From: a virus
Direction: 5' to 3' (one strand)
Virus record (IMG/VR): IMGVR_UViG_3300030106_006487
Span: 1-31,478 of that record
Length of the DNA: 31,478 bases
Shown: positions 7,020 through 15,102 of the stretch, one piece after another
Layout of the letters: every line of letters starts with the position of its first letter
Position numbering within the stretch: the first letter of the stretch is position 1
The notes under the pieces: model-generated
Seen by the model: the letters and a program-made list of their open reading frames with translations, nothing else
Databases searched by the model: none
What the model was told of the DNA's origin: nothing
Translations under genes and position numbers: made by a program

Positions 7020-9338
7020 ATGGCAATCGAAAAAGTAACAGAAGAGATCAAAGAAGAAGAAATTCAAGAAGAACCTGAAGGTTTACCTGTAGACGTAACA
7101 GTTGAGGGTGAAGAAGAAATGGTTGAAGAAAGACCTCAAGATGAATTTAATGCAAATCTTGCAGAAGGAATGGATGAACGTACCTTAAAAGATATGGGTA
7201 TGGAGCTTATTCAAGAATACAAAAAAGATAAAACTTCTAGAAAAGAATGGGAAGATGCATATATCAAAGGTTTAGATCTATTAGGAACAAAATATCAAGA
7301 AGTCACAAAACCATTCAAAGGCGCATCTGGTGTCACTCATCCGTTGTTAGCTGAATCTGTTACGCAATTCCAAGCACAAGCTTATAAAGAATTAGTGCCC
7401 TCGGATGGTCCAGTTCGAACCCAAGTTGTAGGTGCAGTAACACCGGCCACCGAACAACAAGCAGACAGAGTTAAAGATTACATGAACTATTTGTTAATGG
7501 AGGAGATGGAAGACTACACAACTGACATGGATCAAATGTTATTTTATTTACCATTATCAGGATCTACATTTAAAAAGATTTATTATGATGCCATGCTAGA
7601 TAGACCAGTATCAAAATTTATTCCAGCAGAAGATTTAGTAGTCCCATACTATGCATCCGATTTAAAAGATTGTGAAAGAATTACTCACGTTATAAAAATG
7701 ACAGCTAATGAAGTTACTAAAAAAATGGCTGCAGGGTCTTATAGAGATATAGATTTAATTGATTCAAACAGTGAACCTGATCAAGTACAAAAAAAATTAA
7801 ATGAGCTCGAAGGTATTAAAGGCACAGGATCAGATTACTTACATACAATTTTAGAAATGCATGTTGATCTTAACTTAGATGATTTTGAAGACTTTGATGA
7901 CAAAGCTAAAAAAATAAAAATACCTTACATTGTAACTATTGATGAAGGTTCAAGTGAAGTTTTATCTATTTATAGAAATTACCAACCAGATGATCCAACA
8001 TATCAAAGAATAGAATACTTTGTTCATTATAAATTTTTACCTGGTTTAGGTTTCTATGGTTTTGGTTTAACTCATATGATTGGTGGTTTGTCTCAAGCAG
8101 CAACACAATCACTAAGACAATTGATTGATGCAGGAACTTTAAAAAATTTACCTGCTGGATTTAAATCTAGAGGTATGAGAGTAAGAGATGATGATCAACC
8201 AATACAACCTGGAGAGTTTAGAGATGTGGATGCACCTGGCGGAAACATCAGAGATCAGTTTTTTAATTTACCATTTACAGAACCATCACCAACTTTATAC
8301 AACTTAATGGGCTTTGTAGTACAAGCAGGACAGAAATTTGCTGCGATAACAGACTCAAACATTGGTAATGACTTACAAAATAGAGCTGTTGGAACCACAA
8401 TGGCTTTGATGGAGCGTGGCTCACGTGTTATGAGTGGTGTTCACAAGCGTTGTTACTATGCAATGAGACTAGAATTTAAAATTTTAGCAAGAATTTGTGG
8501 TGAATCTTTACCACCTGTGTATCCTTATGATGTTTACGGTGGCCCAAGAGAAATAAAACAGTTAGATTTTGACAACAGAGTAGATATTTTACCTGTTGCC
8601 GACCCAAATATTATGAGTATGGCTCAAAGAGTTACACTTGCACAGTCACAATTACAAATTGCACAGTCAAATCCTGCAATTCACAATATTCATGAAGCAT
8701 ACAGACGTGTTTATGAAGCGTTAGGTACAAAACAAATCGAAGCTTTACTTAAACCACCACCTAAACAACCTGAACCACAAGATCCTGCAAAGGAAAATGC
8801 ACGTGCTTTACAGATGAAGTTGCTTACAGCGTTTGAATTTCAAGATCATGATGCACATATTGCTGCTCACATGGCGTTTATGGCTACGAGGATGGTGCAA
8901 ATTAATCCACAAGTTTATGCATTGATGCAATCACATATATCTGATCACGTTTCATTCAAAGCAAAAGCAGAAGTAAAAGCTGTTATGATGGAAAATCCAC
9001 AAATGCAACAGTTAGCACAGTCAGATCCAGAGCAATTTAGTATTATGTTTGAAGCAGAAGTTGCAAAAGTTGCTGCAAGAATTACACAAGAGCTTGCGCA
9101 ATCTGAAATGCAAGCAAATGCTGCTAAACAAGACCCACTTGTAAGAATTAAACAACAAGAAGTTGATTTAAGAGCTATGGATCTTCAAAGAAAAGCAGAA
9201 GAAACAAAATTTAAGGCAGATCAAGAAAACCAAAGAAATGCTCAACGTCTAGAATTTGAATATGATAGACTTGCACAGCAAGATCAACAATCAGATGATA
9301 GATTAGAGATTGCGGAGAAAAAACTTGAGAAGAAATAA
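7020..9338 (+). CDS. portal protein
   Basis: A 772-residue protein, the size of large P22- or N4-type portals, which form the dodecameric ring at the vertex through which DNA is packaged and ejected. The N terminus (1-45) is Glu-rich; the core begins near ELIQEYKKDKTSRKEWEDAY and contains the characteristic GVTHPLLAESVTQFQAQAY (about 103-121). The last 80 residues are a Lys/Glu/Gln-rich helix typical of a portal barrel or crown coiled coil. Position after terminase, ahead of the scaffold and capsid genes, fits. It starts 2 nt after the previous stop. Confidence 0.88.
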   Translation: MAIEKVTEEIKEEEIQEEPEGLPVDVTVEGEEEMVEERPQDEFNANLAEGMDERTLKDMGMELIQEYKKDKTSRKEWEDAYIKGLDLLGTKYQEVTKPFKGASGVTHPLLAESVTQFQAQAYKELVPSDGPVRTQVVGAVTPATEQQADRVKDYMNYLLMEEMEDYTTDMDQMLFYLPLSGSTFKKIYYDAMLDRPVSKFIPAEDLVVPYYASDLKDCERITHVIKMTANEVTKKMAAGSYRDIDLIDSNSEPDQVQKKLNELEGIKGTGSDYLHTILEMHVDLNLDDFEDFDDKAKKIKIPYIVTIDEGSSEVLSIYRNYQPDDPTYQRIEYFVHYKFLPGLGFYGFGLTHMIGGLSQAATQSLRQLIDAGTLKNLPAGFKSRGMRVRDDDQPIQPGEFRDVDAPGGNIRDQFFNLPFTEPSPTLYNLMGFVVQAGQKFAAITDSNIGNDLQNRAVGTTMALMERGSRVMSGVHKRCYYAMRLEFKILARICGESLPPVYPYDVYGGPREIKQLDFDNRVDILPVADPNIMSMAQRVTLAQSQLQIAQSNPAIHNIHEAYRRVYEALGTKQIEALLKPPPKQPEPQDPAKENARALQMKLLTAFEFQDHDAHIAAHMAFMATRMVQINPQVYALMQSHISDHVSFKAKAEVKAVMMENPQMQQLAQSDPEQFSIMFEAEVAKVAARITQELAQSEMQANAAKQDPLVRIKQQEVDLRAMDLQRKAEETKFKADQENQRNAQRLEFEYDRLAQQDQQSDDRLEIAEKKLEKK

Positions 9339-9459
9339 CGAAAAAGGACTAAGTGGAGGAGTTAAATCTGGGCCACCACCCAAGAAAGGACCTAACCCAC
9401 AAGGAATTACAGTTAAGGATGCCAAAAGAGTCTTACGAAAATCTAAACGAAACAAATAA
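9325..9459 (+). CDS. small Pro/Lys-rich ORF overlapped by the homing endonuclease
   Basis: A 44-residue frame from TTG 9325 (CGGAG 7 nt upstream) to TAA 9457-9459. It contains VKSGPPPKKGPNPQGI followed by a basic tail. A Ser-Gly-Pro-Pro-Pro-Lys motif of this kind recurs in small proteins of related marine phages as I recall. It overlaps the portal end by 14 nt and the homing endonuclease frame by 41 nt. It is too short for certainty, and another start could be used. Confidence 0.4.
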   Translation: MRRNNEKGLSGGVKSGPPPKKGPNPQGITVKDAKRVLRKSKRNK

Positions 9460-9757
9460 ACTATTATTCTTAGCTGGATTGTTTGATGGCGAAGGAAGTT
9501 TTGGTGTTTGGGGCAAAGGTAATGGTAGAAAATCGTTTCAATGCTCTGTTGAGATGTGTGATAAAGATTCTGTAGATAAATTTGCCGAGTTCTTCGGTGG
9601 AAAAGTAATAAAACCTAGATTAAGAAAAGCTCATTGGTCACAAACTTACAAATGGAAGTTATCAGGTGGTAGGGCTTACGAATGTGTTGAGATGATGATA
9701 GAATATATGAGTTTAAGAAGACAGGAGAAATACGAAAATGTGGTTAAGCGCAATTAA
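9419..9757 (+). CDS. LAGLIDADG homing endonuclease, single motif
   Basis: A 112-residue protein when read from ATG 9419; a GTG at 9353 would add 22 residues that are out-of-frame sequence of the small Pro-rich ORF, so the shorter start is preferred. LAGLFDGEGSF (residues 18-28) is a LAGLIDADG signature with acidic residues D23 and E25, followed by beta-strand-like SFQCSVEM, then FFGGKVIKP and YKWKLSGG as in one LAGLIDADG repeat. Single-motif enzymes act as homodimers and spread by cutting cognate DNA. It sits between portal and the gene at 9738, which it overlaps by 20 nt. No intron is apparent, so it looks free-standing. Confidence 0.85.
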   Translation: MPKESYENLNETNKLLFLAGLFDGEGSFGVWGKGNGRKSFQCSVEMCDKDSVDKFAEFFGGKVIKPRLRKAHWSQTYKWKLSGGRAYECVEMMIEYMSLRRQEKYENVVKRN

Positions 9758-10124
9758 ATTAGCCGTCTCTGCTGGAAGTAAAATATATGCTAACAAGCAG
9801 AAAACAAAAATGGCAATGTCAGAAGCACAGCTTTTACATGCCGATCGTATGGCCCGTGGTGAAGAGCAATACCAGGGAAAACTCTTAGAAGCTCGGCAAT
9901 CAGACTGGAAGGACGAGGCAGTTTTGATAATTTTAAGTTTGCCCGTGTTGGTGCTCGCGTGGGCAGTCGTATCGGACGATCCGACAGCAATGGACAAAGT
10001 AAAATTATTCTTCGATATGTTCTCGCAGCTCCCGTCCTGGTTCACAAATCTCTGGATCCTTGTCGTGGCGAGCATTTATGGTATTAAGGGAACACAAATA
10101 TTCCGTAACGGAGGAAAAAAATAG
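9738..10124 (+). CDS. membrane protein, holin-like by topology
   Basis: A 128-residue protein with a helical, charged first half (residues 20-58) and then two hydrophobic segments at about 61-79 (AVLIILSLPVLVLAWAVV) and 100-116 (WFTNLWILVVASIYGIK). AGGAG lies 10 nt before the start. The WKDE then hydrophobic arrangement resembles phage membrane proteins sometimes called holins, but the gene is in the head module far from the endolysin, so a virion or ejection role is equally possible. The DNA between 9840 and 10080 is clearly richer in G+C than flanking genes. Confidence 0.6.
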   Translation: MWLSAIKLAVSAGSKIYANKQKTKMAMSEAQLLHADRMARGEEQYQGKLLEARQSDWKDEAVLIILSLPVLVLAWAVVSDDPTAMDKVKLFFDMFSQLPSWFTNLWILVVASIYGIKGTQIFRNGGKK

Positions 10125-10874
10125 ATGACTAAACTATGTCCAAGAGGTAAAGCCGCAGCAAAGCGAAAATTTAAAGTGTACCCGTCTGCATACGCGAATG
10201 CATACGCTAGCAAAATCTGTGCAGGAAAAATTAAAGATCCATCAGGAACTAAGAGAAAAGATTGGGGACCTAAGAAAGCTAAAGTTGGTATGGCTGTTAC
10301 TGCAGGATCACAAACAGGAATGGGTAGATTACAGAAATCAGGACTTAAATTAAATAAAGGTGGAGGTGCTGATTTTGAAACTTCAGCAACAAGAATTAAA
10401 TCTTATGGTAAAACTAAAAAAGTAAAAACAAAAAAATTAAAACCAAGTCCTTTTGCAAAAACAAAAAAATTTTATGGTCCAGATGGAAAACTTATGGCTG
10501 AAGGTCCATTGCCTAGATTAAAAAGAGGAAAAGCAATAGCTATTATGATTGCTGTTGGTAAACCTAAAAAAGCTAACACAGGTGAATTCATTGAACGTCC
10601 AATACAAAGAAAAAGAAGAAAAGTTGGAATTTATACAAAACCAGATTATGAATACATGAAAAAGAAAAAGGCATATGATATTCTTACAAACGAAGATAGA
10701 AGACCACAAACTAAATTGAAAAAATCTAAAGGTGGTGACATAATAAAAAAAGTTGCAAGTAAATTAGAAAAAGCATCAAAAGCACATGCAGGCCAAGCTA
10801 AAACTTTAAGATCAATTAAAGTTAGAGGTGGTGGTATGGCAGTACAAGGAATGAATTTTAAAGGTGTCTACTAA
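10125..10874 (+). CDS. Lys-rich protein with KVYPSAYANAYASK domain
   Basis: A 249-residue, very basic protein. Residues 5-35 (CPRGKAAAKRKFKVYPSAYA then NAYASKICAGK) are a conserved motif seen, as I recall, in small basic proteins of marine phages and large algal viruses, function unknown. The rest is low-complexity Lys/Gly/Pro with GGGADFE (residues 80-86). The C terminus ends GGGMAVQGMNFKGVY, like the terminal motif of the gene at 11360. GGAGG precedes the start by about 10 nt and the stop overlaps the next ATG. Confidence 0.65.
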   Translation: MTKLCPRGKAAAKRKFKVYPSAYANAYASKICAGKIKDPSGTKRKDWGPKKAKVGMAVTAGSQTGMGRLQKSGLKLNKGGGADFETSATRIKSYGKTKKVKTKKLKPSPFAKTKKFYGPDGKLMAEGPLPRLKRGKAIAIMIAVGKPKKANTGEFIERPIQRKRRKVGIYTKPDYEYMKKKKAYDILTNEDRRPQTKLKKSKGGDIIKKVASKLEKASKAHAGQAKTLRSIKVRGGGMAVQGMNFKGVY

Positions 10875-11218
10875 TGTACAAGAGAGGTACTTGTTGGGAA
10901 GGTTATGTCCAAGCAGGCATGAAAAAAAAGGGAAACAAAATGGTTCCCAATTGTGTTCCAGCAGGATCAAAAAAAATGAAAGAAGGTGGACTAACTAAAT
11001 GGTTCAAAGAAAAATGGGTAGATATTGGAGCAAAGAAAAAAGGTGGCAAGTTTCAAGAGTGTGGAAGAAAATCTGCCAGTGGTTCAACACGGAAGTATCC
11101 GAAGTGCGTTCCACTTGCAAAAGCCACAGCGATGACAAAGTCACAAAAGGCCTCTGCTGTTGCCAGAAAGAGAGCAGCAGGTAACACAGGGCCAAAACCA
11201 ACTAACGTGAGGACATAA
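10874..11218 (+). CDS. basic Cys-containing protein, DUF5872-like C-terminal region
   Basis: A 114-residue basic protein whose start overlaps the previous stop (TAATG). The first part GTCWEGYVQAGMKKKG ends with a Cys-Pro-Ala-Gly motif. The second part (LTKWFKEKWVDIG, CGRKSASGSTRKYPKC, then a basic helix) resembles a conserved domain I remember as DUF5872; this is from memory and unchecked. Paired Cys residues at 68 and 83 could bind metal or form a disulfide. It belongs to the run of small basic proteins at 10125-11725; the shared chemistry suggests DNA or virion association. Confidence 0.6.
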   Translation: MYKRGTCWEGYVQAGMKKKGNKMVPNCVPAGSKKMKEGGLTKWFKEKWVDIGAKKKGGKFQECGRKSASGSTRKYPKCVPLAKATAMTKSQKASAVARKRAAGNTGPKPTNVRT

Positions 11219-11219
11219 A

Positions 11220-11360
11220 ATGTGGATATGGAAATGGATAAAAAAATGGTTTACACCAAAACCAGCTGTTAAAATTGATGAGCCAAAAAAACCAAAGGTG
11301 GACTTAACAGGTCTTACAAAAGGTGATATAAAGAAACTAAGAGCACAAGGAAAATTATAA
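11220..11360 (+). CDS. 46-residue Trp/Lys-rich small protein
   Basis: ATG 11220 to TAA 11358-11360 encodes MWIWKWIKKWFTPKPAVKID and a Lys/Pro tail ending AQGKL. Five aromatic residues alternate with Lys in the first 11, which would form a cationic amphipathic membrane-active helix. It starts 1 nt after the previous stop and its stop overlaps the next ATG (TAATG), so it fills the gap exactly, strong evidence that it is translated. No family is recognised. Confidence 0.6.
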   Translation: MWIWKWIKKWFTPKPAVKIDEPKKPKVDLTGLTKGDIKKLRAQGKL

Positions 11361-11725
11361 TGGCTAGAAGAGAAAAACAAATTAAAATTGTAGAGATTGA
11401 ACCCTACGGTCCTCAACTACCAAAAAAAGGACCTTATAAATTAAGAAGACCTTGGCAACAATGGGAAGGTGGACCTTACAAAAGACCTAAAACTGAAACT
11501 TATGAATTTGGTGGTAAAAAATATGAATTAAGTAAAGGTGGTGGAGCTGATATGGGGGCTAAAAAGAAAAAATATAATAGACCTCCACAAACAAGAAATA
11601 AAATGCAACCCTCAAGATCTATGTCTATTGATACAACAACAGGTATTTCTAAAATGAGAGAGGGTGGTATTTGTAGAGGTGCTGGTGCTGCAGTAAAAGG
11701 CACAAAATTTCAAGGCGTTTTTTAA
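11360..11725 (+). CDS. basic hypothetical protein with GAGAAVKGTKFQGVF tail
   Basis: A 121-residue basic protein behind an AAGGA site. Tyr/Pro/Gly-rich repeats GPQLPKKGPYKL and GGPYKRPKT lie in the first half, then KGGGADMGAKKKKY, and it ends REGGICRGAGAAVKGTKF followed by QGVF. The KGGGAD and terminal motifs echo the protein at 10125, indicating a shared domain or paralogy. It ends the block of small basic genes just before the methyltransferase promoter. Confidence 0.6.
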   Translation: MARREKQIKIVEIEPYGPQLPKKGPYKLRRPWQQWEGGPYKRPKTETYEFGGKKYELSKGGGADMGAKKKKYNRPPQTRNKMQPSRSMSIDTTTGISKMREGGICRGAGAAVKGTKFQGVF

Positions 11726-11741
11726 TTGCATCCTGATATCT

Positions 11742-11747
11742 TATAAT
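11742..11747 (+). promoter_or_regulatory. -10 element for the methyltransferase gene
   Basis: A perfect TATAAT ends 13 nt before ATG 11761, so the leader would be only about 6 nt, and it carries no Shine-Dalgarno (the bases are cctcc). A TTGCAT lies at 11726-11731 but the 10-nt spacing is too short, so the -35 is uncertain. Confidence 0.4.
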
Positions 11748-11760
11748 ATAAAAAACCTCC

Positions 11761-12333
11761 ATGATCCGTGGAGATAGTTCCGAATATGAATTATTAAAAA
11801 AATGGTGTGAGACATTACCATTTTTTGAAGAACCAAAATCTATAACAACATGTGAAATAGGTGTAAGAGAAGGACTTGGATCACAAGTTATTATGATGGG
11901 TTTGAAAGCAAGGATTGGTAACAAACCTTATGAGCATATTGGTATAGATCCATATAATAATCTTAAATATCAACATTATGATGATTCACCAGAGTATACT
12001 TGTGATTATACGGATGAAATGAAAAATCAAATGATACAAGATTTTGCTAAAAACAAAGAATTTACTTTTTATCACATGACAGATATTCAATATATGGACT
12101 TTTTTAAAAATACAAAAAAGGTTTATGATTTGGTTCACTTTGATGGACCGCACATGACAAGAGATGTGATAAGAGAAGCTATATGGTTTGCTGACAAATC
12201 AAGAAAAGGTACAAGATTTATATTTGATGATTACACAAAATATGGCATGCAAGATATTGCTCAAGCATTAAATTACTGGGATTTTAAAATACATGAAAAA
12301 GGCAACAATAAAATTTGTTTGGAAAAAATCTGA
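11761..12333 (+). CDS. class I SAM-dependent methyltransferase
   Basis: A 190-residue protein with a Rossmann-type methyltransferase layout: motif I CEIGVREGLGSQ (31-42), an acidic loop after strand 2 HIGIDPY (59-65, D63 expected to hold the SAM ribose), YDLVHFDGPH (122-131) in the motif IV region, and FIFDDY (153-158). It resembles stand-alone small-molecule or sugar methyltransferases rather than DNA methylases, as no DPPY or PC motif is present. It has its own -10 and no Shine-Dalgarno, so it looks like an inserted cargo gene. Its stop overlaps the next ATG. The substrate is unknown. Confidence 0.8.
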   Translation: MIRGDSSEYELLKKWCETLPFFEEPKSITTCEIGVREGLGSQVIMMGLKARIGNKPYEHIGIDPYNNLKYQHYDDSPEYTCDYTDEMKNQMIQDFAKNKEFTFYHMTDIQYMDFFKNTKKVYDLVHFDGPHMTRDVIREAIWFADKSRKGTRFIFDDYTKYGMQDIAQALNYWDFKIHEKGNNKICLEKI

Positions 12334-12551
12334 TGGATATTGAAACCATCTCATTAGTACAAAAAACAGTTAAGAAAAAAATTCTTCGACTCAAGGACCA
12401 CGCTATATATGGTGTTGACACTATGGAGAAACTACAATATGTTAGGGGTCAAATCAGATCACTAGAAGATCTGCAACAGGATTTAAAAGACCTGCTGACA
12501 ACAACGGAGTATGAAGATGAACAAGTCCACGGAGACACCGAAACGGACTGA
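12333..12551 (+). CDS. small coiled-coil hypothetical protein
   Basis: A 72-residue protein starting at ATG 12333 in a TGATG overlap with the methyltransferase stop (a TTG at 12315 is less likely). It is largely helical with heptad-like spacing (LVQKTVKKKILRLKDHAIYG; LQYVRGQIRSLEDLQQDLKD) and an acidic end. It overlaps the co-chaperonin gene by 35 nt. No family assignment; position before the co-chaperonin and scaffold suggests an assembly factor, which is only inference. Confidence 0.6.
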   Translation: MDIETISLVQKTVKKKILRLKDHAIYGVDTMEKLQYVRGQIRSLEDLQQDLKDLLTTTEYEDEQVHGDTETD

Positions 12552-12963
12552 ACCACTTCTTGATGCCTATAAGGCCAAAGAAGAAGTTAAAACAGTCCTC
12601 GATCCTAATGCGATCGCTAAATCAACATTAGATAAACTACCTACACCAACTGGATATAGAATTTTAGTTCTGCCCTATGCAGGACCAAAAAAAACCAAAG
12701 GTGGTATTATTTTATCTGATACAACACAAGAAACTATACAGATGACAACGGTGTGTGGTCTTGTGCTAAAGATGGGAGATCTTTGTTATCATGACAAAGA
12801 TAAATTCCCAAAAGGACCATGGTGCAAACTAAATGATTGGATAATTTTTAGTAGGTACGCAGGGTCAAGATTCAAAATAGATGGAGGAGAGGTAAGAGTT
12901 TTAAATGATGATGAAGTCATTTCTACAATTGCTGATCCAAACGATATTTTGCACCATTATTAA
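12517..12963 (+). CDS. GroES-like co-chaperonin (Cpn10)
   Basis: A 148-residue protein from ATG 12517, chosen over 12511 because GGAG (12506-12509) is 7 nt upstream. After a 40-residue extension comes a Cpn10 fold: PTGYRILVLPY (44-54), a mobile-loop region PKKTKGGIILSDTT (57-70), VCGLVLKMGD (79-88) and a C-terminal VRVLNDDEVIS (127-137). Co-chaperonins cap GroEL; T4 gp31 shows that phages use their own version to fold capsid protein. Placement just before the scaffold and capsid genes suggests the same here. No GroEL is in the window, so it would use the host chamber. Confidence 0.88.
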   Translation: MNKSTETPKRTEPLLDAYKAKEEVKTVLDPNAIAKSTLDKLPTPTGYRILVLPYAGPKKTKGGIILSDTTQETIQMTTVCGLVLKMGDLCYHDKDKFPKGPWCKLNDWIIFSRYAGSRFKIDGGEVRVLNDDEVISTIADPNDILHHY

Positions 12964-12973
12964 GGAGGACTAA

Positions 12974-13981
12974 ATGGCTGAAGAAAATAAAAGCCCAGAG
13001 GTTGAAATAGATACCGATGGCGTAAATGAAGAAACTATAAGTGTAGAAGCACCTGAAGTATCCAATGAAGCATTTGAAAAAAAACAAGATGTTGATTTAG
13101 GATATGTAGATGTTAGCAGCGGTGGTAAAACTGCAAAAGAGCTTTTACAAGAAACAAAAGAACCAGAAAAAGAAGTTGAAGCGGAACCTGAACCTAAGTT
13201 TGAACAAAAAGAAGAAACTGAAGAAGATCCAGGACTTGCTGAATATTCTGAAAAAGTACAAAAAAGAATTAAGAGATTAACCTTTCAAGCTAAAGAAGCA
13301 GAACGTAGAGAACGTGCTGCAGTTGAATATGCTAAAGGTTTAAAAAATAAGTATGAAAGTATTGAAAAGAAATTTGAAGATACTGATACTAATTATCTTA
13401 AGGAGTACGATGCAAGAATTGAGTCAGAAAGAGAAAAAGCAAAATCTGAACTTAAAAATGCATTGGATAATAATGATACAGATCAAATTTTAGAAGCTCA
13501 AGATAAGCTTACAAAATTAGCTGTAGAAAAAGAAAAAGTTTCTATGTCTCTTGCTGATAAGGAGACTAAGAAAAAAGAAGTAGAATCACAACCTGCTGAA
13601 CAAGTAGCAGAGCAACCACAACCTCAAATCAGTCAAAGAGCTCAAGAATGGGCTTCAGAAAACGAATGGTTTGGAAGTGATAGAGTGCTTACATCTGCTG
13701 CGATGGGAATACATGAAGACCTCTTAGGGGAGGGAATTGACGCAGAGAGTGATCAATACTATAATCAAATCAACAAACGTATGAAGGAGTATTTCCCTCA
13801 GAAATTTGCCACTTCTACTGAAGAAAAAACTAAAGCTGCACCCGTCCAAAACGTAGCTTCTGTAAGTAGAAGATCAGGTGGACGCAAGTCTGTGAAACTC
13901 ACCAAATCACAGGTAGTTATCGCTAAGAAATTAGGGGTGCCACTAGAGGAATACGCAAAATACGTGAAGGAAGGAGCCTAA
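12974..13981 (+). CDS. scaffolding protein
   Basis: A 335-residue acidic protein, starting 5 nt after AAGGAGG. Residues 1-85 are Glu-rich and probably disordered; about 90-205 form long charged helices (coiled coil); a Gln/Pro linker follows; and the C terminus is basic (RRSGGRKSVKLTKSQVVIAK), the feature by which scaffolds bind the coat protein. Composition, length and placement between portal and capsid genes fit a head scaffold. No protease motif is seen. Confidence 0.8.
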   Translation: MAEENKSPEVEIDTDGVNEETISVEAPEVSNEAFEKKQDVDLGYVDVSSGGKTAKELLQETKEPEKEVEAEPEPKFEQKEETEEDPGLAEYSEKVQKRIKRLTFQAKEAERRERAAVEYAKGLKNKYESIEKKFEDTDTNYLKEYDARIESEREKAKSELKNALDNNDTDQILEAQDKLTKLAVEKEKVSMSLADKETKKKEVESQPAEQVAEQPQPQISQRAQEWASENEWFGSDRVLTSAAMGIHEDLLGEGIDAESDQYYNQINKRMKEYFPQKFATSTEEKTKAAPVQNVASVSRRSGGRKSVKLTKSQVVIAKKLGVPLEEYAKYVKEGA

Positions 13982-13982
13982 T

Positions 13983-14450
13983 ATGAATAAAGTAAAAACT
14001 TCACGCGAGTCTGAATCTAGAACAAAACTTTCTAGAAAGAAAGATTGGACTCCACCATCCAGTTTGGATGCGCCAGCTGCACCGCAAGGTTATGCACACA
14101 GATGGATAAGAACTTCGACAAATGGTTTTGATGATCCAGGTAATGTATCTAAAAAACTGAGAGAGGGTTGGGAATTTTTAAAAGCCGAAACACTTTTAAG
14201 TGAGATAGGTGAAAATGATTACCCTACTATCCATGAAGGAAAACACGCTGGTTTAATCGGAATTGGTGGCCTTGTGTTGGCAAGGATACCGGAGGAGATA
14301 TTGAAAAGTCGTGCTGAGTATTTTAGAAAAATAACTCAAGACAGAACAGACGCGATTGATCGGGATCTTATGAAGGAGCAACACCCGGACATGCCTATCA
14401 ATATTGATAGACAGTCTAGAGTTACCTTTGGTGGTAGTCGTAAAAAATAA
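13983..14450 (+). CDS. conserved head-module protein, function unknown
   Basis: A 155-residue protein starting 1 nt after the scaffold stop. The N terminus is basic and polar (TSRESESRTKLSRKKDW), then APQGYAHRWIRTS and a globular core containing GKHAGLIGIGGLVLARIPEE, then a charged helix. Proteins with the GYAHRWIR-type start occur next to scaffold and capsid genes in related marine phages as I recall, without assigned function. A minor head protein is inferred from position. Confidence 0.65.
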   Translation: MNKVKTSRESESRTKLSRKKDWTPPSSLDAPAAPQGYAHRWIRTSTNGFDDPGNVSKKLREGWEFLKAETLLSEIGENDYPTIHEGKHAGLIGIGGLVLARIPEEILKSRAEYFRKITQDRTDAIDRDLMKEQHPDMPINIDRQSRVTFGGSRKK

Positions 14451-14508
14451 TTTTTTTGCATTACCTACCCGATGTAGCTTGGATTAATAAATAAAAGGAG
14501 AAACAACT

Positions 14509-15087
14509 ATGGCTAATGTCTCAGAAAAGTTCGGTCTAAGACCGTACAGAAAACTAGACGGTACACCTTTAGCTGGAGCTCAAAACAGATATACGATTGC
14601 ATCAGGATATGCCTCTGCGATTTTCCAAGGAGAAATGGTTGAACCATTAGGAACTGGAAATATTCAAAGACATGGTCCTAATACTTCGGATGCTGTTATT
14701 GGGGTTTTTAACGGATGTTTCTATACAGATCCAACTACTCAAAAGCCAACTTACAGTAACTATTATCCTGGTGGCATTGCTGCTAGCGATATTACTGCAT
14801 TCATCATTGACGATCCAGATGCAGTATTTTTAGTTGATGCTGACGAGGCTTTCACTAGAGCAGATTTGTACAAGAACTACTCTGTTACAAACACTACTGG
14901 TGTTACACAAACAGGAATATCTAAACAGCAACTTGATGTATCAGTATCAGGAACTGCAACTACTTTCGCAATTCAAGCGATTGACATTTCGCAGGACCCA
15001 GATAACTCTGACACGTCTTCTGCTAACGCAAATATTCTTGTTAGAATCAACAATCACTTCTTTAGAAGTGGTACAGGTATAGCGTAA
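14509..15087 (+). CDS. putative capsid decoration protein
   Basis: A 192-residue protein directly before the major capsid gene, behind AAAAGGAG. It is Ser/Thr/Ala/Gly-rich with beta-strand alternation (RYTIASGYASAIFQGEMVEP; AIQAIDISQDPDN), as expected of a small outer or inner capsid protein. The pattern FGLRPYRKLDGTPLAGAQN at the start is familiar from marine phage structural proteins next to capsid genes. Decoration or head fibre is an inference from position and composition. A 58-nt gap precedes it, with a T7 run and a TTGCAT but no clear hairpin. Confidence 0.65.
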   Translation: MANVSEKFGLRPYRKLDGTPLAGAQNRYTIASGYASAIFQGEMVEPLGTGNIQRHGPNTSDAVIGVFNGCFYTDPTTQKPTYSNYYPGGIAASDITAFIIDDPDAVFLVDADEAFTRADLYKNYSVTNTTGVTQTGISKQQLDVSVSGTATTFAIQAIDISQDPDNSDTSSANANILVRINNHFFRSGTGIA

Positions 15088-15102
15088 TAAAGGAGAATAA
15101 CT

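Noticed and set aside
9353-9418. Extended N terminus of the homing endonuclease
   Set aside because: These codons are out-of-frame sequence of the Pro-rich ORF and lie outside the LAGLIDADG fold.
14451-14508. T7 run after the gene at 13983 as an intrinsic terminator
   Set aside because: No GC stem precedes it, only A/T pairing.
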